Notes under the pieces: model-generated
Database searches by the model: none
What the model was told of the DNA's origin: nothing
What the model saw: the letters and a program-made list of their open reading frames with translations, nothing else
Translations under genes and position numbers: made by a program
Shown: piece by piece, positions 25,065 through 33,009 of the stretch
How the letters are laid out: each line of letters opens with the position of its first letter
How positions within the stretch are numbered: position 1 is the first letter of the stretch
Assembly: GCA_022447605.1 (NCBI GenBank)
Contig: JAKVBG010000035.1
Location: forward strand, 1 to 39,348
DNA: 39,348 nt
Origin: Mariniblastus sp.
Lineage (GTDB): Bacteria > Planctomycetota > Planctomycetia > Pirellulales > Pirellulaceae
Direction: 5' to 3'

Positions 25065-27071
25065 GTGATTCCACGAAAAACATTGTTCGGTAACCCGCAG
25101 CGCTGCATGGCACGGCTCAGCCCTGATGGCGCGATGTTGGCCTACCTGGCCCCTCGTGATGGCGTCATGAACGTCTGGGTCTTGCGCCAGGAGGATGGCG
25201 AATCTTCGGAAAAAGATCCGGCCTGCCAGGTGACACAGGATCAGACGACGGGCATCCGCCAGTTTTTCTGGGCTCATACCAACCGCCACATCCTGTTCCT
25301 GCAGGATGATAACGGGGACGAGGACTACCACCTGTACTCGGTTCGGCTCGACATTACGCCGGAGGGAAAACTGGCGAGTGGCGAGGTGATCGACCTGACG
25401 CCGTTCGCGGACATTGCGGCCCAGGTTGTTCATGTCAGCCCGCAACACCCTGGCGAGATCCTGGTCGGCATCAACGACCGGGACCAGCACTGGTTTCACG
25501 ATGTCTACCGGATCGATGTGGAGACGGGAACGCGGGAGTTGGTTCTGCAAAACGATCAGTTCGTAGGCTTTGTAGCCGATGACGACCTCCGGCTTCGCCT
25601 GGCGGTCGCCTTCACTCCGGACAGCCAGATGATGTTGTTGCGTCCCGATGAAGGGGCCGATGCGGGGTGGTCTCCGCTGATGACGATCGGCTCGGAAGAT
25701 GTGCTCACCACCCAGCCAGTCGGGCTGGACAAGACGGGTGACTCGCTCTACCTGCTCGACAGCCGCGACCGAAATACGGCCGCCTTGAAGCGAGTGCATC
25801 TCGATACAGGACAGGAAACGGTCCTGTTTGCGACGGACCAGGCGGACATCGACGGGATCATGGTCCACCCTGTCGACAAGACGATCGAGGCCGTCACTTA
25901 TACCCATGAGCGGGAACAGCACGAATTTCTCGATTCCCGCATCGAACAGGCGTTTGAACGGCTGGCCAGGTTCCAGGCGGAGGAACTGGGGCAGGAAGGT
26001 GACATCGAGGTGACCAGCCGCTCCCTGGCTGATGATCAGTGGACGGTGGCCTTCGCAACCGACAAGGGGCCGGTTCGCTATTACCGATATTGGCCCGATC
26101 GTGGAGAGACCGAATTTCTGTTCACCGATCGACCGGATCTGGAACAGGTCCAACTGGCCCGCATGCACCCACTGATCATTCGCTCCCGCGACGGACTCTC
26201 CCTGGTCAGTTACCTGAGTCTGCCGGTCGATGCGGATCGACAGGAAACGGGCCGACCGGACCGACCGCTGCCGTTGGTCCTGCTGGTTCACGGCGGACCT
26301 TGGGCGCGGGATTTCTGGGGCTACAGTTCCCTGCATCAAATGTTGGCCAACCGGGGTTACGCCGTTTTGTCGGTGAACTACCGGGGATCGACCGGCCTGG
26401 GGAAGGATTTTATCAACGCGGCCAACCTGGAATGGGCCGGCAGGATGCATGACGACCTGATCGATGCCGTGCAATGGGCTGTCGACCAGAAGATTGCCCT
26501 GCCCGATAAGGTGGCCATTGTCGGGGGGAGTTACGGAGGGTACGCCGCCCTGGTCGGTCTGACCTTTACGCCGGAGGCCTTTGCCTGTGGGGTCGATATC
26601 GTGGGACCGAGTAACCTGATCAGCCTGATGGAGAATCCCCCGCCCTACTGGATGCCGATCATGCCCCTGATGCAACAGCGCGTCGGTGATTTCACCAGCC
26701 CGGAAGGACGGGAATTCCTCGAGTCGCGTTCTCCGCTGTTCCATGTCGATAAGATCTGTCGCCCCCTGTTGATCGGTCAGGGCGCCCAGGACCCACGGGT
26801 CAAGCAGGCCGAGTCGGACCAGGTGGTGGCCGCGATGCAGGAGAAGGGGATCCCGGTCTCTTACCTGCTCTACCCGGAAGAGGGTCACGGTTTTGATCGG
26901 CCGGCCAACAAGATTTCGTTTTTTGCAGTCTGTGAGGCGTTCTTGGCAGAGCACCTGGGAGGTGTCTACGAACCGATCGGTGACGATTTTGAGGGGGCCA
27001 AATTTCGTGTTCCGGCCGGCCTGGACGGCGTTCCCGGTCTGGCGGACGGATACGGCGATCGGCCAGACTGA
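25065..27071 (+). CDS. S9 family peptidase (acylaminoacyl/prolyl oligopeptidase type)
   Basis: 668 residues starting at GTG 25065, supported by GAGAGGGAG just upstream. No signal peptide, so cytoplasmic. The N-terminal 380 residues look like a beta-propeller (for example MARLSPDGAMLAYLAPRDG, then blades with HILFLQDDNGDEDYHLY). The C-terminal alpha/beta hydrolase domain begins with PLPLVLLVHGGPWARDFWG and has the catalytic triad Ser489 (GGSYGGY), Asp576 (GAQDPRVKQAESDQ) and His608 (EEGHGFDRP). Such enzymes cleave short peptides after proline or remove acylated residues. The amidohydrolase gene follows after a gap of 113 bases that contains its own promoter candidate. Confidence 0.93.
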   Translation: MIPRKTLFGNPQRCMARLSPDGAMLAYLAPRDGVMNVWVLRQEDGESSEKDPACQVTQDQTTGIRQFFWAHTNRHILFLQDDNGDEDYHLYSVRLDITPEGKLASGEVIDLTPFADIAAQVVHVSPQHPGEILVGINDRDQHWFHDVYRIDVETGTRELVLQNDQFVGFVADDDLRLRLAVAFTPDSQMMLLRPDEGADAGWSPLMTIGSEDVLTTQPVGLDKTGDSLYLLDSRDRNTAALKRVHLDTGQETVLFATDQADIDGIMVHPVDKTIEAVTYTHEREQHEFLDSRIEQAFERLARFQAEELGQEGDIEVTSRSLADDQWTVAFATDKGPVRYYRYWPDRGETEFLFTDRPDLEQVQLARMHPLIIRSRDGLSLVSYLSLPVDADRQETGRPDRPLPLVLLVHGGPWARDFWGYSSLHQMLANRGYAVLSVNYRGSTGLGKDFINAANLEWAGRMHDDLIDAVQWAVDQKIALPDKVAIVGGSYGGYAALVGLTFTPEAFACGVDIVGPSNLISLMENPPPYWMPIMPLMQQRVGDFTSPEGREFLESRSPLFHVDKICRPLLIGQGAQDPRVKQAESDQVVAAMQEKGIPVSYLLYPEEGHGFDRPANKISFFAVCEAFLAEHLGGVYEPIGDDFEGAKFRVPAGLDGVPGLADGYGDRPD

Positions 27072-27119
27072 ACGGGGACCATTGGCAGGTCGCCGTCGGG
27101 GCCATCACGGACCACAAGA

Positions 27120-27148
27120 TTGTGTTTGGCAAACTTGCCAACTAGATT
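27120..27148 (+). promoter_or_regulatory. Promoter candidate with a palindrome in its spacer
   Basis: TTGTGT (27120-27125) and TAGATT (27143-27148) are 17 bases apart, and the spacer is almost entirely the perfect inverted repeat TTGGCAA-AC-TTGCCAA (27126-27141). A regulator bound there would sit between the -35 and -10 elements. Expected transcript start near 27155 favours the ATG at 27185 for the amidohydrolase. Confidence 0.4.
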
Positions 27149-27184
27149 GGAAGGGAAATGCTACTTCCCCTTGAGGCAGACTCG

Positions 27185-28879
27185 ATGATCACACCTCGTG
27201 CTTCCGCCGGTTGTGGCTGGCCGCTTGGCCTGCTGACCGCGTTCGTGTTGTTGCTGACTCCGCTGACGATGGTCCATGCGCAGGGTGAATTGAACCCGGC
27301 TCCCGACCGTCTGGAGGGCGAGGGCCAGGGTCCTTTCGAGACGCTGGTGATCAAGGGGTGTATTCTGATTGATGGGACCGGTGCCCCGCCCCGTGGGCCG
27401 GTCAACATTATCGTCAAGCAGAACCGGATCGAGCGAATCAGCAGCGGCCGTGTCCCGAAGGATGCTGACCTGGTACTCGACGCCCAGGGGATGTACCTCT
27501 TGCCCGGCTTTATCGACATGCATGCCCATGCCGGTTCGCTGCAGAAGGCGCCCGATGCCGAATATGTCTACAAGTTGTGGATGGGACACGGGGTCACCAC
27601 GGTGCGGGGGGTTCCCCTCAATGGAAACAATGAGTGGGTTGTGCGCGAGCAGCAACGGAGCGCCAACAATGAAATCGTCGCTCCCAGGATTTTCAATTAC
27701 CAAAGGCCACCGGGTAACCTGCAGACCCCGGAGGAGGCGCGGCGCTGGGTGGAAGCGGCTCCCGGACAGGGGATCCAGGGTCTCAAGCTGGGAGCGTACC
27801 GCCCGGAGATCATGAATGCCCTGCTCTCCGAGGCGAATCGCCTGCGATTGGGTTCGACCGCCCACCTGGCCCAGACCGGGGTGGCTCAAATGAACGCGAT
27901 CGATGCGGCGCGACTCGGGTTGGGAACGGTCACCCACTACTACGGACACTTCGAGGCGTTGCTCAAGGATCATGTGGTCCAGCCCTGGCCGCTCGATCAC
28001 AACTACAACAATGAACAGGATCGGTTCGGCCAGGTAGCGCGCTTGTGGGACAAGATTCACCCCCCGGGCAGTCCGGAGTGGAAAGCGTACCTGCAGGAAC
28101 ACCTCGAACTGGGAACCGTTTTTGACCCGACGATGACGATCTACTCGGCCGGCCGCGACCTGATGCGCGCCCGCACGGCTGAATGGCACGACCAATACAC
28201 CCTGCCGTCACTGATGCAGTTCTTCGAACCGAGCCGCAAGAACCATGGTTCCTACTGGTTCTATTGGACAACCGAGGATGAAGTCGCCTGGCGGAATTTC
28301 TACCGGGTCTGGATGCAGTTGATCAACGATTACAAGAAGATGGGGGGCCGCGTGACGACCGGGGCAGATTCCGGTTTTATCTACGATACCTACGGGTTTG
28401 GTTACATCGAGGAATTCGAGCTTTTGCAGGAGGCCGGCTTCCACCCGCTGGAGGTGATCCAGTCCGCCACCATGAATGGTGCCATGACGTTGCATGAACC
28501 GATGCGCAAGCCGATTGAATTTGGAGTGGTCCGTCCCGGCCTGTTGGCCGACATGGTTCTGGTGGACGAGAATCCATTGAAGAACTTCAAGGTCCTGTTG
28601 GGCCATGGTGCGGTCCGTCTGGATGACGAGACCGGTGAGCTGGCCCGGGTGGGCGGTATCAAATGGACGATCAAGGACGGGGTTGTCTACGATGCGAAAC
28701 AGTTGTTGGCCGATGTCCGGGCGATGGTTGACCGGCAGAAGCGGGACGTCCAGCAGGAGAAGACCGAAAAGGAAACCGGTAGCGAACCGTCCCCCAACGG
28801 GCAGCAAGGTCCAGGAGATCCGGCCGCCGGTGATCAGGCCGCCGGTGATCCGGCTGCAGGGGAAGCGGTCGGTCGGTGA
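27185..28879 (+). CDS. Secreted metal-dependent amidohydrolase
   Basis: 564 residues from the ATG at 27185, with GAGG eight bases upstream and a signal peptide (LGLLTAFVLLLTPLTMVHA). The alternative ATG at 27158 lies too close to its purine tract and to the predicted transcript start. The TIM-barrel amidohydrolase metal site is visible: HxH in FIDMHAHAG, a His in STAHLAQTG, a His in GTVTHYYGHFEAL, and the Asp in TTGADSGF. The flanking beta-sandwich is formed by the N-terminal IKGCILIDGTGAPP and C-terminal GLLADMVLVDENP segments, as in imidazolonepropionase-like enzymes. Substrate unknown. The C-terminus carries three near-identical GD(P/Q)AA pentapeptides, probably disordered. Confidence 0.9.
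   Translation: MITPRASAGCGWPLGLLTAFVLLLTPLTMVHAQGELNPAPDRLEGEGQGPFETLVIKGCILIDGTGAPPRGPVNIIVKQNRIERISSGRVPKDADLVLDAQGMYLLPGFIDMHAHAGSLQKAPDAEYVYKLWMGHGVTTVRGVPLNGNNEWVVREQQRSANNEIVAPRIFNYQRPPGNLQTPEEARRWVEAAPGQGIQGLKLGAYRPEIMNALLSEANRLRLGSTAHLAQTGVAQMNAIDAARLGLGTVTHYYGHFEALLKDHVVQPWPLDHNYNNEQDRFGQVARLWDKIHPPGSPEWKAYLQEHLELGTVFDPTMTIYSAGRDLMRARTAEWHDQYTLPSLMQFFEPSRKNHGSYWFYWTTEDEVAWRNFYRVWMQLINDYKKMGGRVTTGADSGFIYDTYGFGYIEEFELLQEAGFHPLEVIQSATMNGAMTLHEPMRKPIEFGVVRPGLLADMVLVDENPLKNFKVLLGHGAVRLDDETGELARVGGIKWTIKDGVVYDAKQLLADVRAMVDRQKRDVQQEKTEKETGSEPSPNGQQGPGDPAAGDQAAGDPAAGEAVGR
28814..28858 (+). repeat. Three 15-bp repeats at the 3' end of the amidohydrolase gene
   Basis: Three in-frame 15-base units encode GDPAA, GDQAA and GDPAA (28814-28828, 28829-28843, 28844-28858), followed by a decayed GEAV. 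They differ by single bases, so the array is older or more diverged than the one at 1-75. Confidence 0.85.
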
Positions 28880-28897
28880 ACTGCCTCAGCGGTAGTT

Positions 28898-29239
28898 TTA
28901 TGATGGGGAACCAGCTCCGGGCCACGGCTTTCCACATGACCAGCAGATGGCAAACCCTTCGTCCACCTCGGCGCCGCATTCACATTTCCAGGCGGGGATC
29001 GCTTCCTCTTCTTCCTCCTGTTCCTGAGCCGCGTGTTCGAGTATCTGCTTGGCCCGCTCGTAGAGATCTTTGCGGACAACCAATTGAAAGGAAGCCTCGT
29101 TGGTAAGACTGCCGAAACCGGCCGTTTCCGATCCCAATACCTTCGAATCGATCCCCTCGGCATCCAGGACGGAGCGGGCCAGGTGGGCTTCATCTTCAAA
29201 TTCGTAAGCTTGGACAATCACCAGTTCTTCGGGGTGCAT
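28898..29239 (-). CDS. DUF2007 protein with C-terminal zinc ribbon
   Basis: 113 residues from the ATG at 29239 (MHPEELVIVQAYEFEDEA), with AGGGA about ten bases upstream; the in-frame ATG at 29308 adds an unsupported basic stretch. Residues 5-70 match the DUF2007 (putative signal transducing protein) pattern: AYEFEDEAHLARSVLDAEGI, then FQLVVRKDLYERAKQIL. An acidic stretch of Glu follows and then a four-Cys zinc ribbon (WKCECGAEVDEGFAICWSC). Role not known; the fold resembles small ferredoxin-like ligand-binding domains. It converges with the amidohydrolase gene (18-base gap) and is divergent from the M28 gene. Confidence 0.8.
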   Translation of the reverse strand: MHPEELVIVQAYEFEDEAHLARSVLDAEGIDSKVLGSETAGFGSLTNEASFQLVVRKDLYERAKQILEHAAQEQEEEEEAIPAWKCECGAEVDEGFAICWSCGKPWPGAGSPS

Positions 29240-29332
29240 GATCGGCGTTCCCTGCGGGGTTCGATGAAATGAACGTCTACGTTGCCGGACAATATCGATG
29301 ATCTCCACGCTTTTTGCAAGTTTCCCGGTAAG

Positions 29333-29362
29333 GCGACAGGTGGTTGGTTTAGCCGCTACAAT
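29333..29362 (+). promoter_or_regulatory. Possible promoter for the M28 peptidase
   Basis: GCGACA (29333-29338) and TACAAT (29357-29362) are separated by 18 bases, with the expected transcript start near 29369, twenty bases ahead of the ATG at 29389. The -10 matches the consensus at five of six positions. Confidence 0.45.
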
Positions 29363-29388
29363 ACGGCTCAGAGAAATCCGGGAGTATC

Positions 29389-30828
29389 ATGATGGGACAA
29401 AGAATGCGAATGATGAAGGTCTGCAAGTCGATCGGATGTTTGGTGATGATCGCTGGTTGGCTGGCCGGGCTGGCTGGCTGGTTGCCAGCCCAGCAGGAAT
29501 TGCCCGGGGAGGTCCGGCAGGCGCTGGCACAGATTACGCAGCAGGATGTGACCGCTACGGTGACCTTCCTGGCCTCCGACGAGATGGCGGGCCGCGACAC
29601 GCCCTCGCGTGAATTGACCATCGCCAGCGCCTACGTGGCTGCGCGGTTTCGAGGTGCCGGTTTGCAGGGGGGAGGCCCCGATGCGAGTTTCTACCAGAAA
29701 CATGAACTGGAAACGGTGGCCATGCCCAACCGTGGGATCGAGTTCCTGGTGGCTGGCCGGTCGGGCCAGCAGTTTGGAGTCATCGCCGCCAACGCGGAAG
29801 ATTTTGAGTACACCGGTCCGGTGACCCGCATCGAACCGGGGCAGGACCTCTCGGGGGTCGAGGTTGCCGGGGCCGTTCTGGTCGATGCGTCCGGGGTCGT
29901 TTCCCCACGGGATCAATTCATGTTTCGTCGGCAACTGAGTTCTCTGGCAGGCCGGGGAGCCAAGTGTCTGCTACTGGAGGTCAGGGCGGACAGCCCGATG
30001 GTCGGTACTGCTCAGCAGGCGACGCAGCCGCGACTGGTCAACCGGCGGCAGGGCAACTCGCTTCCGACCCTGTTGGTGGGCGAGTTCGATCCGCAACAGG
30101 AAGTGACGGTCAAGATACCGAAACGAACGGTGGGTCAAACGGAAGTTCGCAATGTGATCGGTCTTCTGCCGGGCAGTGACCCGGAATTGAAAGACGAAGC
30201 GGTCCTGTTTACGGCTCACTTGGACCATGTCGGAACGCAGGATGGCCTGGAAGACCCGGTTTTCAACGGGGCCGATGACAACGCCACCGGGGTGACAACC
30301 GTGATTGAACTCGCCCGAGCGTTTGGTGCGTTGAAGACGGCTCCCAAGCGGACGACCATTTTCATGACGTTTTGGGGCGAAGAAAAAGGTCTGCTCGGAT
30401 CCCGCCATTACGCCAGCCAACCGACTTGGCCGCTGGAGAAGATCGTGGCCAACATCAATATCGAGATGGTTGGGCGCCCAGAGGCGGGCGCGGCTGGCAA
30501 GTGTTGGGTGACCGGTTGGAACGAGTCCGACCTGGGACCGATCATGGCCGAGGCGGCCGAATCGGTCGATGTCCTGATTTTCGAGCATCCCGAGTTCAGC
30601 CCGATGCTCTACCGCTCGAGTGACAACTATTCGTTCGCCGAGAAGGGGGTCGTGGCCCACAGTTTTTCGGCCGGATCGCTGCATGATGATTACCATCAGC
30701 CGGGAGATGAATGGGAAAAACTGGAACTGCGGCACATGACCAAAGTGATCCAGGGCCTGTTCGTTGGCAGCTTGCCGATCGCCAACGGCGAGGCGACTCC
30801 CCGACCAAAATCAGAGGATGGTTCCTGA
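29389..30828 (+). CDS. Secreted M28 family zinc peptidase with PA-like insert
   Basis: 479 residues; ATG at 29389 with GGGAG close upstream. Signal peptide about residues 13-34 (CLVMIAGWLAGLAGWLPAQ). A PA-domain-like region occupies roughly residues 110-245. Zinc site: His277 in TAHLDHVG, Asp296 in NGADDNATG, Glu331 and Glu332 in FWGEEKGLLGS, and His in the segment DDYHQPGDEWEKL. The fourth ligand motif reads NIEMVGR, so Glu359 stands where many M28 enzymes have Asp. The family removes N-terminal amino acids from peptides outside the cytoplasm. It converges with the ABC operon, 21 bases apart. Confidence 0.92.
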   Translation: MMGQRMRMMKVCKSIGCLVMIAGWLAGLAGWLPAQQELPGEVRQALAQITQQDVTATVTFLASDEMAGRDTPSRELTIASAYVAARFRGAGLQGGGPDASFYQKHELETVAMPNRGIEFLVAGRSGQQFGVIAANAEDFEYTGPVTRIEPGQDLSGVEVAGAVLVDASGVVSPRDQFMFRRQLSSLAGRGAKCLLLEVRADSPMVGTAQQATQPRLVNRRQGNSLPTLLVGEFDPQQEVTVKIPKRTVGQTEVRNVIGLLPGSDPELKDEAVLFTAHLDHVGTQDGLEDPVFNGADDNATGVTTVIELARAFGALKTAPKRTTIFMTFWGEEKGLLGSRHYASQPTWPLEKIVANINIEMVGRPEAGAAGKCWVTGWNESDLGPIMAEAAESVDVLIFEHPEFSPMLYRSSDNYSFAEKGVVAHSFSAGSLHDDYHQPGDEWEKLELRHMTKVIQGLFVGSLPIANGEATPRPKSEDGS

Positions 30829-30834
30829 ACAAGA

Positions 30835-30857
30835 CGCGTTGGCGATCGTCTAACGCG
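30835..30857. terminator. Inverted repeat between convergent M28 and ABC genes
   Basis: CGCGTT (30835-30840) pairs with AACGCG (30852-30857), and the centre contains the palindrome CGATCG. It overlaps the stop codon of the lipoprotein gene. No T-run is present, so bidirectional termination is only possible. Confidence 0.3.
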
Positions 30858-31818
30858 ACAGGCTGTCCTGCAATATTTGCAGGTTGTTTTCCATGACTTG
30901 CATGAAGTCCGCACCGCCGGCCGGCAAACCGCCCTGGCTGAATGAGTCAAGGGAATGGACCGGGTAACCGAGTTGCTCGAGTCGTTCCTTGAGCCAATTG
31001 GGCGGATCTGTATCAAACAGGATGCAGCGGGAACCGGATTCTTTGACTCGATCCAGGAAAGCCTGTTCTCCCCCGGTTTGCCACAGGGATTCTTCCGGCA
31101 GATCGAACCAGAGCAGGTGCGTGTCCGGTAGCCCGGCCGCCCGGGTCAGGAATTTCAGACGCGGTGTCGCAGTAATCACGCTTCCTGTAGGAATCATTTC
31201 GAAACGCTCTGTCAGGCCATCCAGCGATCCGTTCAGCTGCTGTAAATTTTGCTGGAAACGGTCGCCCATTTCCGGGTAGGAGCTTGCCAGGGCCGTAGCG
31301 ATCTCACCAGCCTGTTTCTTGGCCATAGCCGGATCGAGCCAGGTTTCGGACACCATGAAAGGATGTGAGTGTTCTCCTTCCGGTCCGTGCCGGTGAACCA
31401 CACGATGATCCTTGACCATGATGAATTCTTCCAGGGAGAAGTTGTCGGTCGTAGGCACGACCCGTGACTCGGGCAGGGAGACACGAACCATCCACTTGGC
31501 AAACGGAGCACCGGGTCCATTGGCGATGATCAGGTCCGATTTCTGTAAGGTCTCGATCTGCTGCTGATCGGGCGTCCATTGATCCGACGCGCCTGCCGGT
31601 GGGGCGATCAGGTCGACCTTGACCGGGGTCCCTTCCAGAAGTTGCCCGGTCAGGTAGTACAGCGGGTAGCTGACGGCAGAAACCAGGTTGGAACGGACGG
31701 GTTGGCTGAAGGCCGCGTTGTCCTGGGGGTTCCGATCACTTCTCTGGCAGCCCGGTGTCAGCCACAGGGCCGGCAGTATGAGGGCCAGGACGAATCGGGC
31801 AGCGGTTTGGTTCGCCAT
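30850..31818 (-). CDS. ZnuA-fold lipoprotein with lost metal ligands
   Basis: 322 residues; N-terminal hydrophobic segment followed by Cys24 (ALWLTPGCQRS), an imperfect lipobox, so probably a lipoprotein. The order of segments follows cluster 9 (ZnuA/TroA) binding proteins: VSAVSYPLYYLTGQLLEG, VDLIAPPAGASDQWTPD, LQKSDLIIANGPGAPFAKW, a charged loop with HRHGPEGEHSH, SETWLDPAMAKKQAGEIA, LKFLTRAAGLPDTH and LEQLGYPVHSLD. Compared with ZnuA, the first His (DPHxYEPTP) is not in ASDQWTPD, the second (DPHxWLDP) is Glu in SETWLDP, and the third (HxAFxYL) is absent in TPRLKFL; only the last acidic ligand and the His-rich loop remain. It is the last gene of an operon whose core is exporter-like, 3 bases after the permease. 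Function unknown. Confidence 0.75.
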   Translation of the reverse strand: MANQTAARFVLALILPALWLTPGCQRSDRNPQDNAAFSQPVRSNLVSAVSYPLYYLTGQLLEGTPVKVDLIAPPAGASDQWTPDQQQIETLQKSDLIIANGPGAPFAKWMVRVSLPESRVVPTTDNFSLEEFIMVKDHRVVHRHGPEGEHSHPFMVSETWLDPAMAKKQAGEIATALASSYPEMGDRFQQNLQQLNGSLDGLTERFEMIPTGSVITATPRLKFLTRAAGLPDTHLLWFDLPEESLWQTGGEQAFLDRVKESGSRCILFDTDPPNWLKERLEQLGYPVHSLDSFSQGGLPAGGADFMQVMENNLQILQDSLSR

Positions 31819-31821
31819 GAT

Positions 31822-33009
31822 TTACCCTTGGCTCCCGATCAACAGGGACTGAACCACGTTACCCGCCATCAGCCAGACACCCCACACGGCCAGAGCGACC
31901 AATACGGAACTGACCAGGAACAGGATTGCGATCTCTGAGAACTGGAGTCGCAGTATTGTGCCCCGGCTGCAGCCCAGCTTGAACATCGTCTGCATTTCAC
32001 GCATTCTCAACCTCTGGGAAAGGACCAGGACCAGGATCAGCAGAAACAGGGTCGCCAGGGCGATCAGGACCGCGTTCAAGTCAAAGAATTTTTTGACCTG
32101 AAACACCAGGGACATCAGCTCATCGATCACGACGACCGGTTGGACCAGCTGGGTTTCATTATCGACCACCTGGAAGTGACCCATCAACAAGGTTTCATTC
32201 TTTTCGTCCGGTGCCACAGCGATCACGGCCGTGATCGGGAAATCGGCCGTTTCACCATGGAAATGGAACGAATCGATGTTGTTATCCGTGATTTCCATGT
32301 ACGGCAGTACGGCGGCCGTGGCCTGCAAGGTTCCATCGGATCGGACCTCTACCTTGAGGTCATCGGTCTCCTCTTCCAGATTTTGATGGCCATGACCTAA
32401 CCCCTCGATCACCCAACTCGTTTTCAGGTCGACAAACACACCCCAATCGTCCGGCGTCGAGCTCGGCTCGAGCACGCCCCGGACCAGCATCTTGAGGGGG
32501 TAATGGCCTGCCAGGTCGAGAATGTTTTCCGGGTCGGACAGAAGGCGATCGCCGGGGCCGAGTTGCAGTTGGCGGGCGACTTCACTTCCCAGTACACAAT
32601 CTCCCAGGCGGCTGAGCGATTCTCCCTCGGCCAGCGGTAAATTGCGGAATTGGAAGTAGTCCAGGCTTGTTCCCACGATGGGGAACTGCCGGGCCGTATA
32701 GCGGGAGTAGATCGGTACGGGCCTGGCCCAGCCGGTCTGCCGGATTTCCTCAATCGTCGCAAAGCGGATCGGGTCCGGCTGCTTGCTGCTGAAATAGATC
32801 GCGTGCAATGTCAGGTCGAGTGGACTCCCCTCGGCGCCGATCACCATCGGGGTGCTTTGGGCGCGGGAGATGATCTTCTCGTTGAACTCACTCAGCAGGA
32901 TCAGGATCGTGATCGGCAGGAAGGTGGTCAGGAAAATACTGGCGACCAGCACGACCGTTTTCAGCTTGTGGAACTGGATATACCGAATGACCAGCTTGGT
33001 CCAACTCAT
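31822..33009 (-). CDS. FtsX/MacB-type ABC permease, apparently lacking the last helix
   Basis: 395 residues. One membrane segment near the N-terminus (TVVLVASIFLTTFLPITILI) is followed by a large periplasmic domain of about 250 residues with MacB-core character (GDCVLGSEVARQLQLGPGD, then a beta-rich part). Two segments follow: AVLIALATLFLLILVLVL with the coupling-helix region RLRMREMQTMFKLGCSRG, and EIAILFLVSSVLVALAVWG. FtsX-type permeases normally have four membrane helices, and here the chain ends about 15 residues after the third. Its ATG overlaps the stop of the ATPase gene as ATGA. Such permeases do not import; they move lipoproteins, act mechanically or export substrates. The partner lipoprotein follows after 3 bases. 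Confidence 0.82.
   Translation of the reverse strand: MSWTKLVIRYIQFHKLKTVVLVASIFLTTFLPITILILLSEFNEKIISRAQSTPMVIGAEGSPLDLTLHAIYFSSKQPDPIRFATIEEIRQTGWARPVPIYSRYTARQFPIVGTSLDYFQFRNLPLAEGESLSRLGDCVLGSEVARQLQLGPGDRLLSDPENILDLAGHYPLKMLVRGVLEPSSTPDDWGVFVDLKTSWVIEGLGHGHQNLEEETDDLKVEVRSDGTLQATAAVLPYMEITDNNIDSFHFHGETADFPITAVIAVAPDEKNETLLMGHFQVVDNETQLVQPVVVIDELMSLVFQVKKFFDLNAVLIALATLFLLILVLVLSQRLRMREMQTMFKLGCSRGTILRLQFSEIAILFLVSSVLVALAVWGVWLMAGNVVQSLLIGSQG

Noticed and set aside
25032..26954. A 640-codon open frame on the minus strand across the S9 peptidase gene
   Set aside because: It is antisense to a gene with a complete catalytic triad and clear family motifs; the translation shows no family motif and looks like the product of codon bias in the complementary frame.
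27161..28195. Long minus-strand open frame across the amidohydrolase gene
   Set aside because: The plus-strand gene has signal peptide and metal-site motifs; the antisense frame has none.
28880..28897. Overlap or fusion between the amidohydrolase and the DUF2007 gene
   Set aside because: They are convergent genes with separate stop codons 18 bases apart.
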